Below, one piece after another: positions 45,585 to 57,202 of a stretch of 64,000 nt of DNA (its first letter is position 1; each line of letters opens with the position of its first letter). Below the pieces are notes generated by a model. It saw only the letters and a list, made by a program, of their open reading frames with translations, was not told the origin of the DNA and made no database searches. Source of the stretch: Muscardinus avellanarius (lineage: Eukaryota; Chordata; Mammalia; Rodentia; Gliridae); contig OY726565.1 in assembly GCA_963383645.1 (NCBI GenBank), positions 24,798,466 to 24,862,465 of the forward strand, written 5' to 3'. The position numbers were made by a program, and so were the translations under genes.

Positions 45585-45752
45585 AGATTGAACTCAGAGA
45601 TGTTCTACCACTGAGCTACTCCACCAGTCTTCTTTTATTTTAAAATAAAGTCTTGCTAATTTACCATGTGCTGGCCTCAAATCTTCAATCCTTCTATCTT
45701 AAGCTCCTAAGTACTGGAATTACAGGCATTCATCATCATATCCTGCTCTCTC
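45585..45752 (-). mobile_element. Diverged B1-dID SINE, reverse
   Basis: 'GAGATTGAACTCAGAGATGT', 'CACTGAGCTACTCCACCAGT' and a reversed B1 half with 'CCTAAGTACTGGAATTACAG'. Confidence 0.85.
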
Positions 45753-48056
45753 TTCCTTTTATTTTCTGTTTTCTGCCTCTTCTCACTTAGCAAATAATTA
45801 GTTATTCTTTCTTTCTTGATACAAAAATATCCCTCTTTAAAGGTTTTGTGGTGTTCATCCTGCACTGCCCACCAGTCTGGGTGTTTGTGTACTCTCCCAG
45901 CCCGCCTACCTATTTCACCTCCATCGTTTTCCCACCTGCTTCTGACATACAAATCAAGAGATACCATTCATCTTCCCTTCTGTCTCTCTCCTTCTAATGA
46001 TGCTTTACAGGACCATTTATGCTATTTCAAAAACCCAGAACAAGCTCCCATCTGCCATCTGCTAAACCATCATTTTTACATTGTTAAAATTTTTCTTAAA
46101 TTTAAGCTCATTTCACAAAAAGTATGAGTTTGGGAAGGAATGAGTTGTTTCACATTTAGATTCATGTGTCTGACAAGTCTCTGTATGTCTGTGTTTGTTT
46201 AATAAAAAAAATAAAATCCAAATAGAAAAAAAATCATAGCATTTATATATATTAAATACATGCAACCAAATTTATACAGATGCATATGCATTTTCTATTT
46301 GTGACATGCTTTAGTGTTACAAAACTATAGGTGCCCAAAGTGGTTATACTTTCTTCCCTTCTCTATAATATCTATCACAGCGAGGATGCACAATAAATAT
46401 ATATGTAAATATCACTAATGCACAAATGTGGAAGCTGTGTAAATATACAATTTATATTTTTTGAGAAAAGTGTAGGCTGGGAATTTTCTTAACATATACA
46501 CTGACTGACTTCTGCTTATCAAGAAGCTATCTCTATGTAGTAATGTCAGGTGGGCTGACAAATCATTGCCTTTCTCTGAAGTAAACATTTCATGTTCTCA
46601 GTGATGTCACTTTCAAAAAATATAGTAAAAAAAATTGAGAGATTCTGCAATGAAGGAGAAATATATCACTCCTTTCAAACCAGAAAAAAAGAAGATCTTA
46701 ACACAAAAATCAAACATGACCCTAAATGTGGAAATAACTAACTGGATATCAGGACCATCTACTTTTTTTCTAAAAAGTAGAAAATGATGAGACAATGAGT
46801 TTTTTGTGAGCTAGAACAAGGTTCTTTCAAAATTTCTACTTAAAGGAATTGGAAAATGAGAATAAGCAACAACTCCCCTATCATTGTATAGGTATAATTT
46901 TGATCTTCAAGTTTTAAGAATAACTTGGATAATTTTTAAAAGACCTTGTAAAAGCCTAGAGAAAATTATGGGTCCAATGATAATAAAGTCTATTCAGAAG
47001 AAATAAAGAAATTAGAGCTATTTAATGTTTAGAAGTAAAGATAGTAGAATGACAAATACTCTTGAAAAGTAGGAATGTTTTATAAAAAGTTACTTTTCAG
47101 CTTTTTTATACTATGAGTGCTACATAAGGTAGGAAGATAGGTTTAGGTTGTAATTGAAAAGAGTTTTACACTAGGAATAGGGAGGTTTGTTAATAGAGAT
47201 TATGACATTTGAAAAGAAGCTGCTGCAGAAATTAATTCAATCTTCATTTTCAGACTTAGCATAGAATGTGTGGTAATCTATCTGAAGTTGCCGCGATATC
47301 AAAAGCAGTGTGCACTTAAGAATTAGGATTCTCCTAAGAATGAGGAGTCTTTGATTCTACTTTCAATGACTATTGAAAACCTTTTCCCCAATAATAACAT
47401 CTTTGCATTTTAATAGCACATGGAATACTATTTTAAGAAACAGACATTTATTATCAGAGCTCTGATTATAAAGAAAACACAAGATATGAAACTAAGGTAC
47501 TGAAATGGCTGGTAACTTTTCACTGATTACAGATAATTTGAGAAAAGCACATTTCCTTTTTCTTCCATAATGCTGAAGGTCACTTCTCACATACATTGAA
47601 TCCCAAGAATAAGAAGTTAGGAGCCATTCTCACTAAATTTAATCTCTGGAGAAATGTAAAGATGGGAACTTCATAAATTGAATAAGTCACAAATACTGTA
47701 TGTTGAGGTATTGCATTAATTAGACAGAGTTGTCCTCATTACCGACTGTAGTACCATTCAAGAGTGATAGGGTCACCCCCTTATTGTGGATATAAATTCC
47801 ACTGTCCTTTATCTAGTTCTAACATTTTCCTTCTGCACTAAGTTACATTATGGTTCAGTTTTATTCTGACCTGTAATTTTTCCTGCAATGACATATTCAA
47901 GATATCTGTAATGACACAGTAAATTTTTGAGCTTGACCTTCACCTATTACAGAAAAGAAAACTGTTGTGGTATAATAACACTCTTTGTAAAAATGTTATA
48001 CTTGTGAGTTGATAGAGCTCTCATTCATGAAGAAAATGTTTCAGGCTAACTCATTG
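45753..48056. other. 2.3 kb of AT-rich unique sequence, no gene seen
   Basis: No repeat family, exon or RNA gene recognised. Overlapping opposite-strand frames at 45707-46127 (86-103 codons) show no motif. A real exon could hide here without my being able to tell. Confidence 0.4.
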
Positions 48057-48440
48057 TGTTAGTCAGATTTTCACTGCTATAACAAAATGCCCAATTAATC
48101 AGGTTAAAATAAGGAAAGGTTTATTTTGGCACACAGTCTTAGAGGTTTCAATCCATGTCTTGACCTTATTGCTTTGGACATTTTGTGACACAGTGATCAT
48201 GGTTGGAGTACATGATAGAGAGAAGACCTTTTTACCTCATGGTAGATGGGAATGAAAGAGGGAGGCAAAAAGAAGCAATGGTCCCATATTCCCTTGAAGG
48301 ACATATCCTGTCACCTAACTTCCTCAGTAAGCTTCTACCACTTAACCTTTTCAACAACTCCCAATAGCATTATAGGCTGGTATCTAAGACTTTAACACAT
48401 GAGCCTTAAGAGGGGGTATTTTCAGATCCCAATTACAGCA
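48057..48440 (-). mobile_element. ERVL-MaLR LTR, reverse (solo)
   Basis: Begins 'TGTTAGTCAGATTTTCACTG' and 'CTATAACAAAATGCCC'; contains 'GGAAAGGTTTATTTTGGCAC', 'CAATCCATGTCTTGACCTTA' and 'TACCTCATGGTAGATGGGAA'. It ends 'CACATGAGCCTTAAGAGGGG', 'TTCAGATCCCAATTACAGCA'. This is the reverse of the rodent ORR1/MLT1-type LTR order, with TG...CA ends. Confidence 0.82.
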
Positions 48441-48594
48441 GCCATCATAGAATTATGAAGAACTTAAAAATCCATATAAAGGCTTATCAGCAGTAAACAT
48501 GTAAAATTATGTCAATTTACCAAAATTTCACCTCACTCACAGATATTTTATAATTAGAATAGATGAAGTTAAAATAAATGCATTTATCTGCAAA

Positions 48595-48830
48595 TTTTTT
48601 TTTTTTTTTTTTTTTTTTGGTGGTACTGGGGGTGGAACCCAGAGGCTTTCTACCTCCGGGCTATACTCCCAAACCTTTTATTTTTATATATTATTTTAAA
48701 TTTGGAAACAGGGTCTCACTAGGTTGCTGAGAGCCTCACTAAGTAGCTGAGGCTGGCTTCGAACCCGTGCAATCCTCCTGTCTCAGCCTCCCAAGCGCAA
48801 GGATTACAAGCGTGCGCCACCACGCCCAGC
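48595..48830 (-). mobile_element. B1-dID SINE, reverse
   Basis: 22-base T-run, 'TGGGGGTGGAACCCAGAGGC', 'GAGGCTGGCTTCGAACCCGT' and end 'GCGCCACCACGCCCAGC'. Target duplication TTATCTGCAAA at 48584-48594 and 48831-48841. It inserted 135 bases before the telomere-repeat array. Confidence 0.95.
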
Positions 48831-48966
48831 TTATCTGCAAAATTATTTTAACACTGCTAAAATTCAGTTTTTCTAAGTGGGATTTATACTAGAGCTTATT
48901 TTCTGAGACATTTGCAATAAAAAAATAAAACAGCTCAATTTAATAATTTCCAGTGAGCCCGAAAAT

Positions 48967-51900
48967 AGTTTCAGTTTTTTACTTTAAGATTCAGTTAGAC
49001 TTAGGGTTAGGGTTAGGATTAGGGTTAGCGATAGGGTTAGAGTTAGAGTTAGGATTTAAATAAGCTTTAGCTAAAAGCTTTTATGTGTTACATGTCTGGC
49101 TAGGTGTAAACATTTAAACACTTGTTGTCATTGTCATATCTATTTACAAAGAGGTTCAGTTTCAGTTTTTAGAGTTTCAGTTAGACTTAGGATTAGGGTG
49201 TGGCTAGTTAGGGTTAGGGTTAGGCTTTGAATGAGGTTTAGCAAAAAGCTTTTATGTGTGTTACTGCTCAAGCTAGGTATAAACGTTTGGACAAGTGTTG
49301 TAATTGTCATATCCATTTGCAAAGAGATTCAGTTTCCATTTTTAGTTCGAGTTTCAGTTACACTTAGGGTTAGGGTTAGGGTTAGGGTTAGGCCTTGTAT
49401 AAGGTTTAGCTAAATGCTTTTGTGTGTGTTACTAGTCAGGCTAGGTGTAAATATTTGGACACGTGTTGTAATTGTCATGTCTATTTGCAAAGATATTCAG
49501 TTTCAGTTTTTCATTTGAGTTTCAGTTAGACTTAGGGTTAGGGTTAGGGTTTTTCTTAGGGTTAGGCTTTGCACAAGGTTTAGCTAAAAGCTTCTGTGTG
49601 TGTTACATGTCTGGCTAGGTTAAAATGTTTAGACAATCGTTGTAATTGTCATATCTATTTTCAAAGATAATCAGTTTTAGTTTTTTGTTTGAGTTTCGGT
49701 TAGAGTTAGGGTTAGGGTTAGGGTTAGGGTTAGGGTTAGGGTTAGGGTTAGGCTTTGCATAAGGTTTAGCTAAAAGTTTTTGTGTGCATTACTGCTCCAG
49801 CTAGGTGTAAATTTTGGACAAATGTTGTAATTGTCTTATCTATTTGCAAAGATGTTCAAATCAGTTTTTAGTTTGAGTTTCAATTAGACTTATGGTTTGG
49901 GTTAGGGTTAGGATTAGGCTTTGCTAACGTTTAGCTAAAAGCTTTTGTGTGTGTTACATGTCTGGCTTGGTGTCAACGTTTGAACAAGTGTTGTAATTGT
50001 CATATTTATTTGCAAAGAGGCTCAGTTTCAGTTTTTTAGTTTGAGTTTCAGTTAGACTTAGGGTTAGGGTTAGGCTTTTCATAGTTTTAGCTAAAAGCTT
50101 TTGTGTGTGTTTCATGTCTACCTAGGTATAAACTTTTGGACAAGTTTTGTATTATCTTATCTATTTGCAAAAAGGTTCAGTTTCAGTAATTAGTTTGATT
50201 TTCAGTTAGACTTAGGGTTACAGTTAGGGTTAGGGTTAGTGTAAGGGTAAAGCTTTGCAAAAGGTTTAGCTAAAAGCTTTTGTGTGTGGTTTTGGTCCAG
50301 CTATGTGTAAACGTTTGAACAATTGTTATAATTGTCATATCCATTTACAAAGAGGTTCAGTTTCAGTTTTTGTTTAGAGTTTCAGTTACACTTAGGGTTA
50401 GGGTTAGGGTTAGGGTTAGGCTTTGCATAAGGTTTAGCTGAATGCTTTTGTGTCCATTACTAATCAGGGTAGGTGTGAACGTTTGGACAAGTTTGTAATT
50501 GTCTTGTCTATTTGCAAAGATATTCAATTTCAGTTTTTCATTTGAGTTTCAGTTAGACTTGGTTAGGGTTAGGGTTAGGGTTAGGCTTTGTATAAGGTTT
50601 AGTAAAATAATTTGTGTGCATTACTGGTCCAGCTAGGTGTAAGGTTTTAGACAAGTATTGTAATTTTCTAATCTATTTGCAAAGATATTCAGTTTCAGTT
50701 TTTTAGTTTGAGTTTCAGTTAAAATTAGGGTTAGGGTTAGCTTTGCATATGTTTTACCTAAAAGCTTTTGTTTGTGTTACTGGTCTGGTTAGGTGTAAAC
50801 ATTTGGACAAGTGCTGTAATTGTCTGATCTATTTGGAAAGATATTCAGTTACAGTTTTTTGTTTGAGTTTCAGTTAGACGTAGGGTTAGGGTTAGGGTTA
50901 GGGTAAGTGTTAGTATTCGGTATTGCATAAGGTTTAGCTAAAAGATTTTGTGTTTGTTACAGGTCTGGCTAAGTGTAATCATTTGAACAATTGTAATTTT
51001 CTTAGCTTTTTGCAAAGATGTTCAGTTTCAGTTTTTCATTAGTTTTAGTTAGCATAGGGTTAGGGTTAGGCTTTAAATACGTTTTAGCTAAAAGCTTTTG
51101 TGTGTGTTACATGTCTGGCTAGGTGTAAACATTTAAGCACTTGTTGTTATTGTCATATCTATTTACAAAGAGGTTCAGTTTCAGTGTTTAGTTGGAGTTT
51201 CATTTAGCCTTAGGATTAGGCTTAGGGTTAGGGTTAGAGTTAGGGTTAGGCTTTGAATAAGGTTTAGCTAAAAAATTTTGTGTTTGTTACAGGTCCAGCT
51301 AGGTGAAAACATTTGAACAAGTGTAATTTTATTATCTCTTTGCAAAGAGGTTCAGTTTCAGTTTTTCGTTACAGCTTCAGTTAGACATAGAGTTAGGGTT
51401 AGGGTTTTTCTTAGGGTTAGGTTTTGCACAAGGTTTATCTAAAAGCTTTTGTGTGCTTTACAGGTCCATGTACATGTAAAAGATTAGACAAATGTTTAAA
51501 TTGTCAAATCTATTTGCAAAGATGTTCAGATTCAGTTTTTAGTTAGAGTTTCAGTTAGACTTAGGTTTATGGTTATGGTTAGGGTTAGGGTTAGGGTTAA
51601 GCTTTGCTAAAGGTTTGGCTAAAATTTTTTCGTACATTACAGGTCCAGCTAAGTATAAATTTTTAGACACTTGTTGTAATTCTCATATCTATTTGCAAAG
51701 AGGTTCCGTTTCAGTTTTTATTTAGAGCTTATGTTATACTTGGGGTTAGGGTTAGGATTAGGGTCAGGGTTAGATTTTGCATAAGGTTTAGCTAAAAGCT
51801 TTTTTATGTTAGAGTTTCAGTTAGACTTAAGGTTAGGGTTAGGGTTAGAGTTAGGATTAGGGTTAGGCTTTGCATAAGGTTTAGCAAAAAGCTTTTGTGT

Positions 51901-52280
51901 GTGTTACTGGTCCAGCTAGGTGTAAACATTTGGACAAGTGTTGTTATTGTCAATCTATTTGCAAAGATATTCAGTTTCAGTTTTTAGTTTGAGTTTCAGG
52001 TAGACATAGGGTTAGGGTTAGGGTTAGGGTCAGGGTCAGGGTTAGGGCTAGTGTTAGGTTTTGCACAATGTTTAGCTAAAATATTTTGTGTTTGTTACAG
52101 GTCCGGCTACGTGTAAATGTATGAAAAATTGTTGTAATTTTTATATCTTTTTACACAGAGGTTCAATTTCAGTTTTTCATTAGAGTTTCAGTTAGACTTA
52201 GGGTTAGGGTTAGGGTTAGGGTTAGGCTGTCTATCAGTTTTAGCTAAAAGCTTTTCTGTGTGTTACAGGATACAGCTTGA
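48967..52280 (+). repeat. Satellite-like array of ~20 units, each with a TTAGGG block
   Basis: A 3.3-kb tandem array. Units start with a phrase like TTCAGTTTCAGTTTTTAG, at about 49154, 49328, 49496, 49669, 49853, 50021, 50176, 50355, 50524, 50688, 50843, 51020, 51173, 51350, 51524, 51702, 51969 and 52160. Fixed order within each unit: TTCAGTTTCAG; GAGTTTCAGTTAGACTTA; one to eight TTAGGG repeats; GGCTTTGCATAAGGTTTAGC; TAAAAGCTTTTGTGTGTG; TCCAGCTAGGTGTAAAC; TTGGACAAGTGTTGTAATTG; TCATATCTATTTGCAAAG. Unit length is 155-190 bp, varying mainly with TTAGGG number. Variants TCAGGG, TTAGAG, TTAGTG and TTAGGC occur at block edges. A unit near 51810 is cut by a deletion. The G-rich strand runs 5' to 3' on +. 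No protein is implied. I do not recognise the unit as a known satellite. Confidence 0.95.
49696..49752 (+). repeat. Longest telomeric block in the array
   Basis: Seven consecutive perfect TTAGGG units, flanked by TTAGAG and TTAGGC variants. Long enough for one intramolecular G-quadruplex and for paired Myb-type telomere-protein sites on known vertebrate consensus (TAGGGTTAG). Confidence 0.95.
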
Positions 52281-52322
52281 TGAGTAATGATCTCCACTGT
52301 CAAATAAAATATGCTTAGGGAA

Positions 52323-52514
52323 GGCCGGGTGTGGTGGCACATGGTTGTAATCCCCGCACTTGGGAGGCTGAGACAGGAGGATTTCACAGGTTCAAAGCCA
52401 ACCTCGCTGGCTTAAGAGACCCTGTTTCCAAATAAAAGTATAAAATAGGTCTGGGTGTGTAGCCTAGAGGTAGAAGGGTTTCCAGGAACCCCAGTACCAC
52501 CCCCCCAAAAAAAA
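52323..52514 (+). mobile_element. B1-dID type II SINE next to the array
   Basis: 'GGCCGGGTGTGGTGGCACAT', 'GGCTTAAGAGACCCTGTTTC' and 'AGGGTTTCCAGGAACCCCAG'. Target duplication CTTAGGGAA at 52314-52322 and 52582-52590, enclosing the tail microsatellite. Confidence 0.93.
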
Positions 52515-52527
52515 TATATATATGTGT

Positions 52528-52571
<44 letters not shown>

Positions 52572-52578
52572 ACATATA
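52515..52578. repeat. (TA)n/(TG)n microsatellite on a SINE tail
   Basis: The tail of the preceding SINE has become TATATATG then about 22 TG units. It lies inside the SINE's target duplication, so it was born from the tail. Confidence 0.95.
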
Positions 52579-52731
52579 CTCCTTAGGGAAATAAAACTAA
52601 ATGCAACAGAACAATTTAATATTAACCTATTACTTCATGTCATATTAAACAAAAACTGTCCAAAACAGCACATTAGCTTAATCTCAGAAGAAATAATTTC
52701 AAGATTTTATGCATAATTTTGAACATGGATT

Positions 52732-52832
52732 CTCTTCTTTTTTTGTGTGTATGGTACTGGGGATGGAACCCTTCTACCCCCAGGCTAAACTCCCAGACCT
52801 GGGATTACAAGTGTGCGCCACCACACTCGGTG
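52732..52832 (-). mobile_element. Internally deleted B1-dID SINE (about 100 bp)
   Basis: 'GGTACTGGGGATGGAACCCT' and 'AAACTCCCAGACCT' join directly to 'GGGATTACAAGTGTGCGCCA', omitting about 100 bases between the ID half and the B1 start. Perfect target duplication TGAACATGGATT at 52720-52731 and 52833-52844. Confidence 0.92.
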
Positions 52833-52844
52833 TGAACATGGATT

Positions 52845-55274
52845 TTCATAAAAAGAGAACTATTGGTGTCTAAACTTTTGTTGCAAACAAGTTAGAAACA
52901 AAGAGGAAAGGGACCAGAAGATGGAAATGTGGTTCTGGGCTACTCAGGATTTTTGGTGGCAAGTGACAGAAACCACTCACAGGATCCAAAGCACAGAAGA
53001 GATACGCTGACACAGATCACTGATAATCTGTGCACCATTTCAGGCATGCCTGAGTCCAAACACAAAATTGTTATATAGTTGAAGTTTTACTTATTTTTAC
53101 CATATAATTTCCTATGTGTTTGCATTATTCCAGAAGAACTAAAAAAAAAGAGGCTAAATTGGTTCCCGGCAGCTCCAGGATTGGAGCTAGAAAATCCAGA
53201 GATTAGAATGAGACATATCTCCCCAATCCCATATTCAGATCCATTTGCATTAATGACATGCCCATTATTGAACTAATCATTGTCCAGAATTTCAAGATAC
53301 ACTGGCTAGTCCAGGGTTGTACATGTTTTTTCAATGATGTGCAACTGGGTATTACATTACCTTGCTTAGCATAATAATAAGCTTTAGAAATTAGTAGTCC
53401 TAAAAAGAGAAAGAATAAGATAGGCCATCCCTTACTCTCTCCCCCCAATATTCCCAACACACACACAAATAGCTGATGAGTCTTATAGTTCTAAAGAACA
53501 TAGTACTATTATTTGCCTGTTGCTGCCCCAGTTTTTCCTTTTCTTGCCTTCCTGCCCCCTGGCTTCTTGCCGTCCTGTCTCTTTTTTCCTTCCTGTTTTC
53601 TTTCCTCCTCCCACCATTTCTCTCCTCCTTTCTTCTTTTCTTCTATGTATCATGTATATGTATATTTTAAAAAGTCAAATGCTAATTTAAGGCCTATAAC
53701 AAAAAATTTCGGTTTTAAAGTTAAAATTCAGTTGCAAAAAGGGTTGTCAGATATGATGATGAGTAGACATGAGCTCATTAGACTAATGAGCTATTTGGGA
53801 TGTTTTAGAATGATCTATTCCACTGTGGACTTCACTATAGAATAATCAGATGGGAATCTGGCCATGTCATTGGGGAAAATCCAACTATAAGATACTATAG
53901 GTATTTGCTCGATTCAACAATCTCTTGCCAGAAGGAGATAGATACATACACTCTGGTATTCTTGGAGTGGAGGAAGGGACAGGTTTTGGTGGAGATGAGA
54001 TGTCTCACCATTCTATACATGTGCTCTCATATTTCTAACTGCTCTGTTCAGTGCCACAGCCTGTGCTTTCTGTCCCTCAGTCTAGAGTTTATTTGGGTCT
54101 CCTCAGGAATGAGGAGAGAATGTTCAGAAGGTGAGAAAGAGAGATGTTTGACTATGAATCTAATGGAATCTTATAGGGACAGGCCTCTCTGGTATTTGCT
54201 CCTTATTTCAGGCTTGACTGTTTTATTATTTCTTTACTTCATAGTTGTCTAAATCACATTGTCTTCTCCCCAAAAAGAAACAATTGCATTTTTTCTCTCT
54301 CTGAGTAAAAAGAAAATAATTCGACTGTTACCTGGTCCCTTAAACTACCCATGGATTCCAAGGCTAATAAGTAGTGTTCTACAGCAAAGTAGCTGTCACA
54401 CCCACTAAATTCCTAGTCACAGACCTGCATTAGAATAGAAGCATCAATTTTACCCAAGAATTGCCGTCTATTCTTCCCTAAAGCAATCATTAGATTTAAC
54501 AATTACCTTGCTTGGAAGGACAGGTAATAGTTTATTATCTTCTTGGTCACAGTACAGAATCAATGCTAACAGTGATAATCTACTGAGAACATTAGATCCT
54601 TTGTCATGTCCAACTCCTGGCTTCTAATGCACCAAAGTGCCTGGCATTATCCCTATGGAAATTTCTTTGAATCATAATTCTGGTATTTAAAAAGGTGGTT
54701 CAATCCTATATACTTGGGCTGGTGTTGTGTGTTAATCATACGCATGTACAAATAAAAATAACACAAGTACTGATAATAGCAACAGCTCAAGACCAAAGTT
54801 AAAACTGGAGTTTGAGATTTGTAAGGGAGTAGCAAAGAAAATTAATTATTATTACTATTTATAAGGAAGAAAAGAAGAAAAAAAAGCAGCACATAATTGT
54901 GACAGGTCAAAATGCCTCTAACCCACACTATTCAAATTCATTTTATTCATGTGACATCTTCCATTGCTTCCCCAGATGTCTTTTCCCCTTTCTTCAAGCT
55001 TGCAGATCATAGACTGTGAGCCAAACATCTAAATCCATGGGAAAAATGAAGCTATTCAATGTGAATTCTCTTTTACCATTCCTTTTGACCATGAAATAGG
55101 AGTGGCACAGTGTGACATTCAGGTTAGAAGGGAAGATATATGGCCAGGTCTTGAAGCTTCATTTGCAAGCACCTTGATTTTAATAACATATTGTTTGGGA
55201 TCAACACAAAATTTTCTAATGGTTCATTATTACTCAGATTTTGTGTAATGTTAAAAAGATAGAGATTTGCTTGT
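52845..55274. other. 2.4 kb of unique sequence, no gene recognised
   Basis: Mostly unrecognised. A pyrimidine-rich stretch lies at 53530-53645. Frames of 87-115 codons (53203-53466 minus, 53513-53845 plus, 53905-54252 plus) lack recognisable domains. The last has a hydrophobic C-terminus, but there is no supporting context for calling it a gene. Confidence 0.4.
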
Positions 55275-55275
<1 letters not shown>

Positions 55276-55312
<37 letters not shown>

Positions 55313-55341
55313 TGTGCGTATGTATGTATATGTATGTGTAT
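55276..55341. repeat. (TG)n microsatellite on a SINE tail
   Basis: About 18 TG units plus TATG variants, directly joined to the tail of the reverse SINE at 55342. Confidence 0.95.
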
Positions 55342-55505
55342 AGTACTGGGGATTGAACAGAGGGCATTCTACACCCTCAGCACATTTTAAAAATGTTTTA
55401 TTTTGAAACAAGGTCTCACTACGTGTCTGAGACTGGCTTCCAACCTGAAATCCTCCTGTCTCAGCCTCATAAGTACTGGAATTACAAGGCCACATGACAA
55501 CACCA
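55342..55505 (-). mobile_element. Diverged B1-dID SINE, reverse
   Basis: 'AGTACTGGGGATTGAACAGA', 'GGGCATTCTACACCCTCAGC', 'CAAGGTCTCACTACGTGTCT' and 'AAGTACTGGAATTACAAGG'. The far B1 end is degraded. Confidence 0.85.
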
Positions 55506-56125
55506 ACAATTGAGACTAATATTAGTATTGACAGTAGTTTTGATGGCACCTCTGGAGGTTGGGAGGGGGCTAAAAGCACTCTAACACTTCCATCATTCTA
55601 GAATTTCTAGACATTTTTCTCTCATATTTGTTTCTCTCTCCCAAAGAGCTATGTCCAGCCTTCTTATCAAAGTTATGTTCTTAAGAACTTTAGCCTATCT
55701 CTTTTAAGAATTTGACCTTTAAAGTATCCCCAATGTCATACTTTAATTATATGCATTTAAACATCATCTAGTATCCTCCACTGGTAAAACTGCAAATAAA
55801 AGTCTTCTTGAAGTTTAGGGAAGGAGAAAAGTGATTAGTGGAGATGTCAGAAGGAGAATGAAAGTGTAGGGTTCCACTACCTTCATCTATTACCACTATC
55901 TACCACAGCAGACAAGACTTTATACATCCTGGGTTTAAAGTTTTCAATACTTTTTCTAAAAAGAAATTCTCACCATTAGTAAGAAATTAAGAAACCCTTA
56001 GCAAATAAACACATTTACATATTTCAAAGTCATTTCTACTTAACAAGATTTTCACTTAGGTACCAACTTTTACCTTGCTTTCACCTCCAAAAACCTACAA
56101 TCTTTGATCACTATTATTACCTTTC
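55506..56125. other. Unique sequence, no gene seen
   Basis: Nothing recognised. Confidence 0.4.
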
Positions 56126-56310
56126 TTTTCTTTTCTTTTTTTTAAATTTATTTTATTGGTGCACTGTATTCATACATCATAATGGGATAAAAATAATACT
56201 TTTGTAGACATACATGCACATATCGCCCAGTTAACCCCTACCCAATCCCAACCCCGTTCCCTCCCCATCCCTCCTTCCCATGCTTGGCTAAGTGGTTGAC
56301 ATCTAGTATT
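56126..56310 (-). mobile_element. LINE-1 3'UTR fragment, reverse
   Basis: TTTTC/T-run then 'TATTGGTGCACTGTATTCAT', 'ACATCATAATGGGATAAAAA', 'CGCCCAGTTAACCCCTACCC' and 'CCATGCTTGGCTAAGTGGTT'. Same lineage as 30.5 kb reversed. It stops abruptly at 56310. Confidence 0.85.
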
Positions 56311-56499
56311 ATAGCAATTTATCCAATATTAACGTTGATAATCTCACATAACAGTTTCATTTGTCTGATACCAAGCTTTTGATGACATAAGGATAACATT
56401 TCAATATTTCTTTTTGCTTTCTTTCTTACCAGATAATATTTTTCTTTTTCTTTTTTTAAGGTGAAACTATCATATATTTATTTACTTATTTTTCACAAA

Positions 56500-57180
56500 A
56501 AAATCTATCCTAATATGGAATATGGACTCTAGATACCCAAAACGATCTCAAAAAAGAACAAAGCTAGAAGATGTATATTTTCTGATTTCAAACCATATAA
56601 AGCTACAATAATTGAAAAAGTGTAGTACTGTTCTAAAGGCAGATATATAAATCATTGGAGTTAAATAAAAGCCTAGAGATACATTCTTCCATATATTGTC
56701 AAGTTATTTTTGACAAGGTTTCCACGAACATTTGGTGGAGGAAATAATTATCTTTCAACTAAATATTGTTGAAAAATAATCATTACATGAAAAAGAATAA
56801 AATTGGACTCTTACCGAACACCATATACAAATATTAACTCAAAAGAGATAAAAGACCTAAATATAAATCTTAAGACTATAAACTTTTAGAAGAAAATCTG
56901 GGTCATAAAACCTCACAACATTGAAATTGGCAGTGATTTCTTGGATATGATTTCAATGGCACAGGCAACAAAAGGGTAAACAAACTCCCTAAAAAATAAA
57001 AGCATATTGTATATCCAAAGACAATGTAAACCAAGTTAAAAGTTACTGATAGAATGGGATAAAATATTTCCAAATGCTATATCTGAAGGTATATTAGTAT
57101 TCCAACTAGAAATCCTAAAAATTAGCAACAATAAAAGCAAAATACAATTTAGAGATAGGTAAAAGACTAACATAAATAAT
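56500..57180 (+). mobile_element. Ancient LINE-1 ORF2 fragment, forward
   Basis: 'CATATAAAGCTACAATAATT', 'TAGTACTGTTCTAAAGGCAG', 'CCTAGAGATACATTCTTCCA' 'TATATTGTCAAGTTATTTTT' and 'GAAAATCTGGGTCATAAAAC' follow the classic old-L1 ORF2 C-terminal text in a mammal-wide lineage. It has no frame and is clearly older than the L1 next to it. Confidence 0.8.
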
Positions 57181-57202
57181 GAATCTCCACAGATAACCAA
57201 TC

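Noticed and set aside
48967..52280. True chromosome end or simple fusion-type interstitial telomere
   Set aside because: Unique and SINE-bearing sequence continues on both sides, and TTAGGG is interleaved with a conserved 130-bp framework instead of forming one run.
48967..52280. CRISPR-like array (regular repeats and spacers)
   Set aside because: The whole unit is repeated, including the parts that would be spacers, and the context is a mammalian genome.
53513..54252. Frames of 110 and 115 codons, one with a hydrophobic end
   Set aside because: Partly driven by a pyrimidine-rich stretch. No recognised domain and no supporting exon structure.
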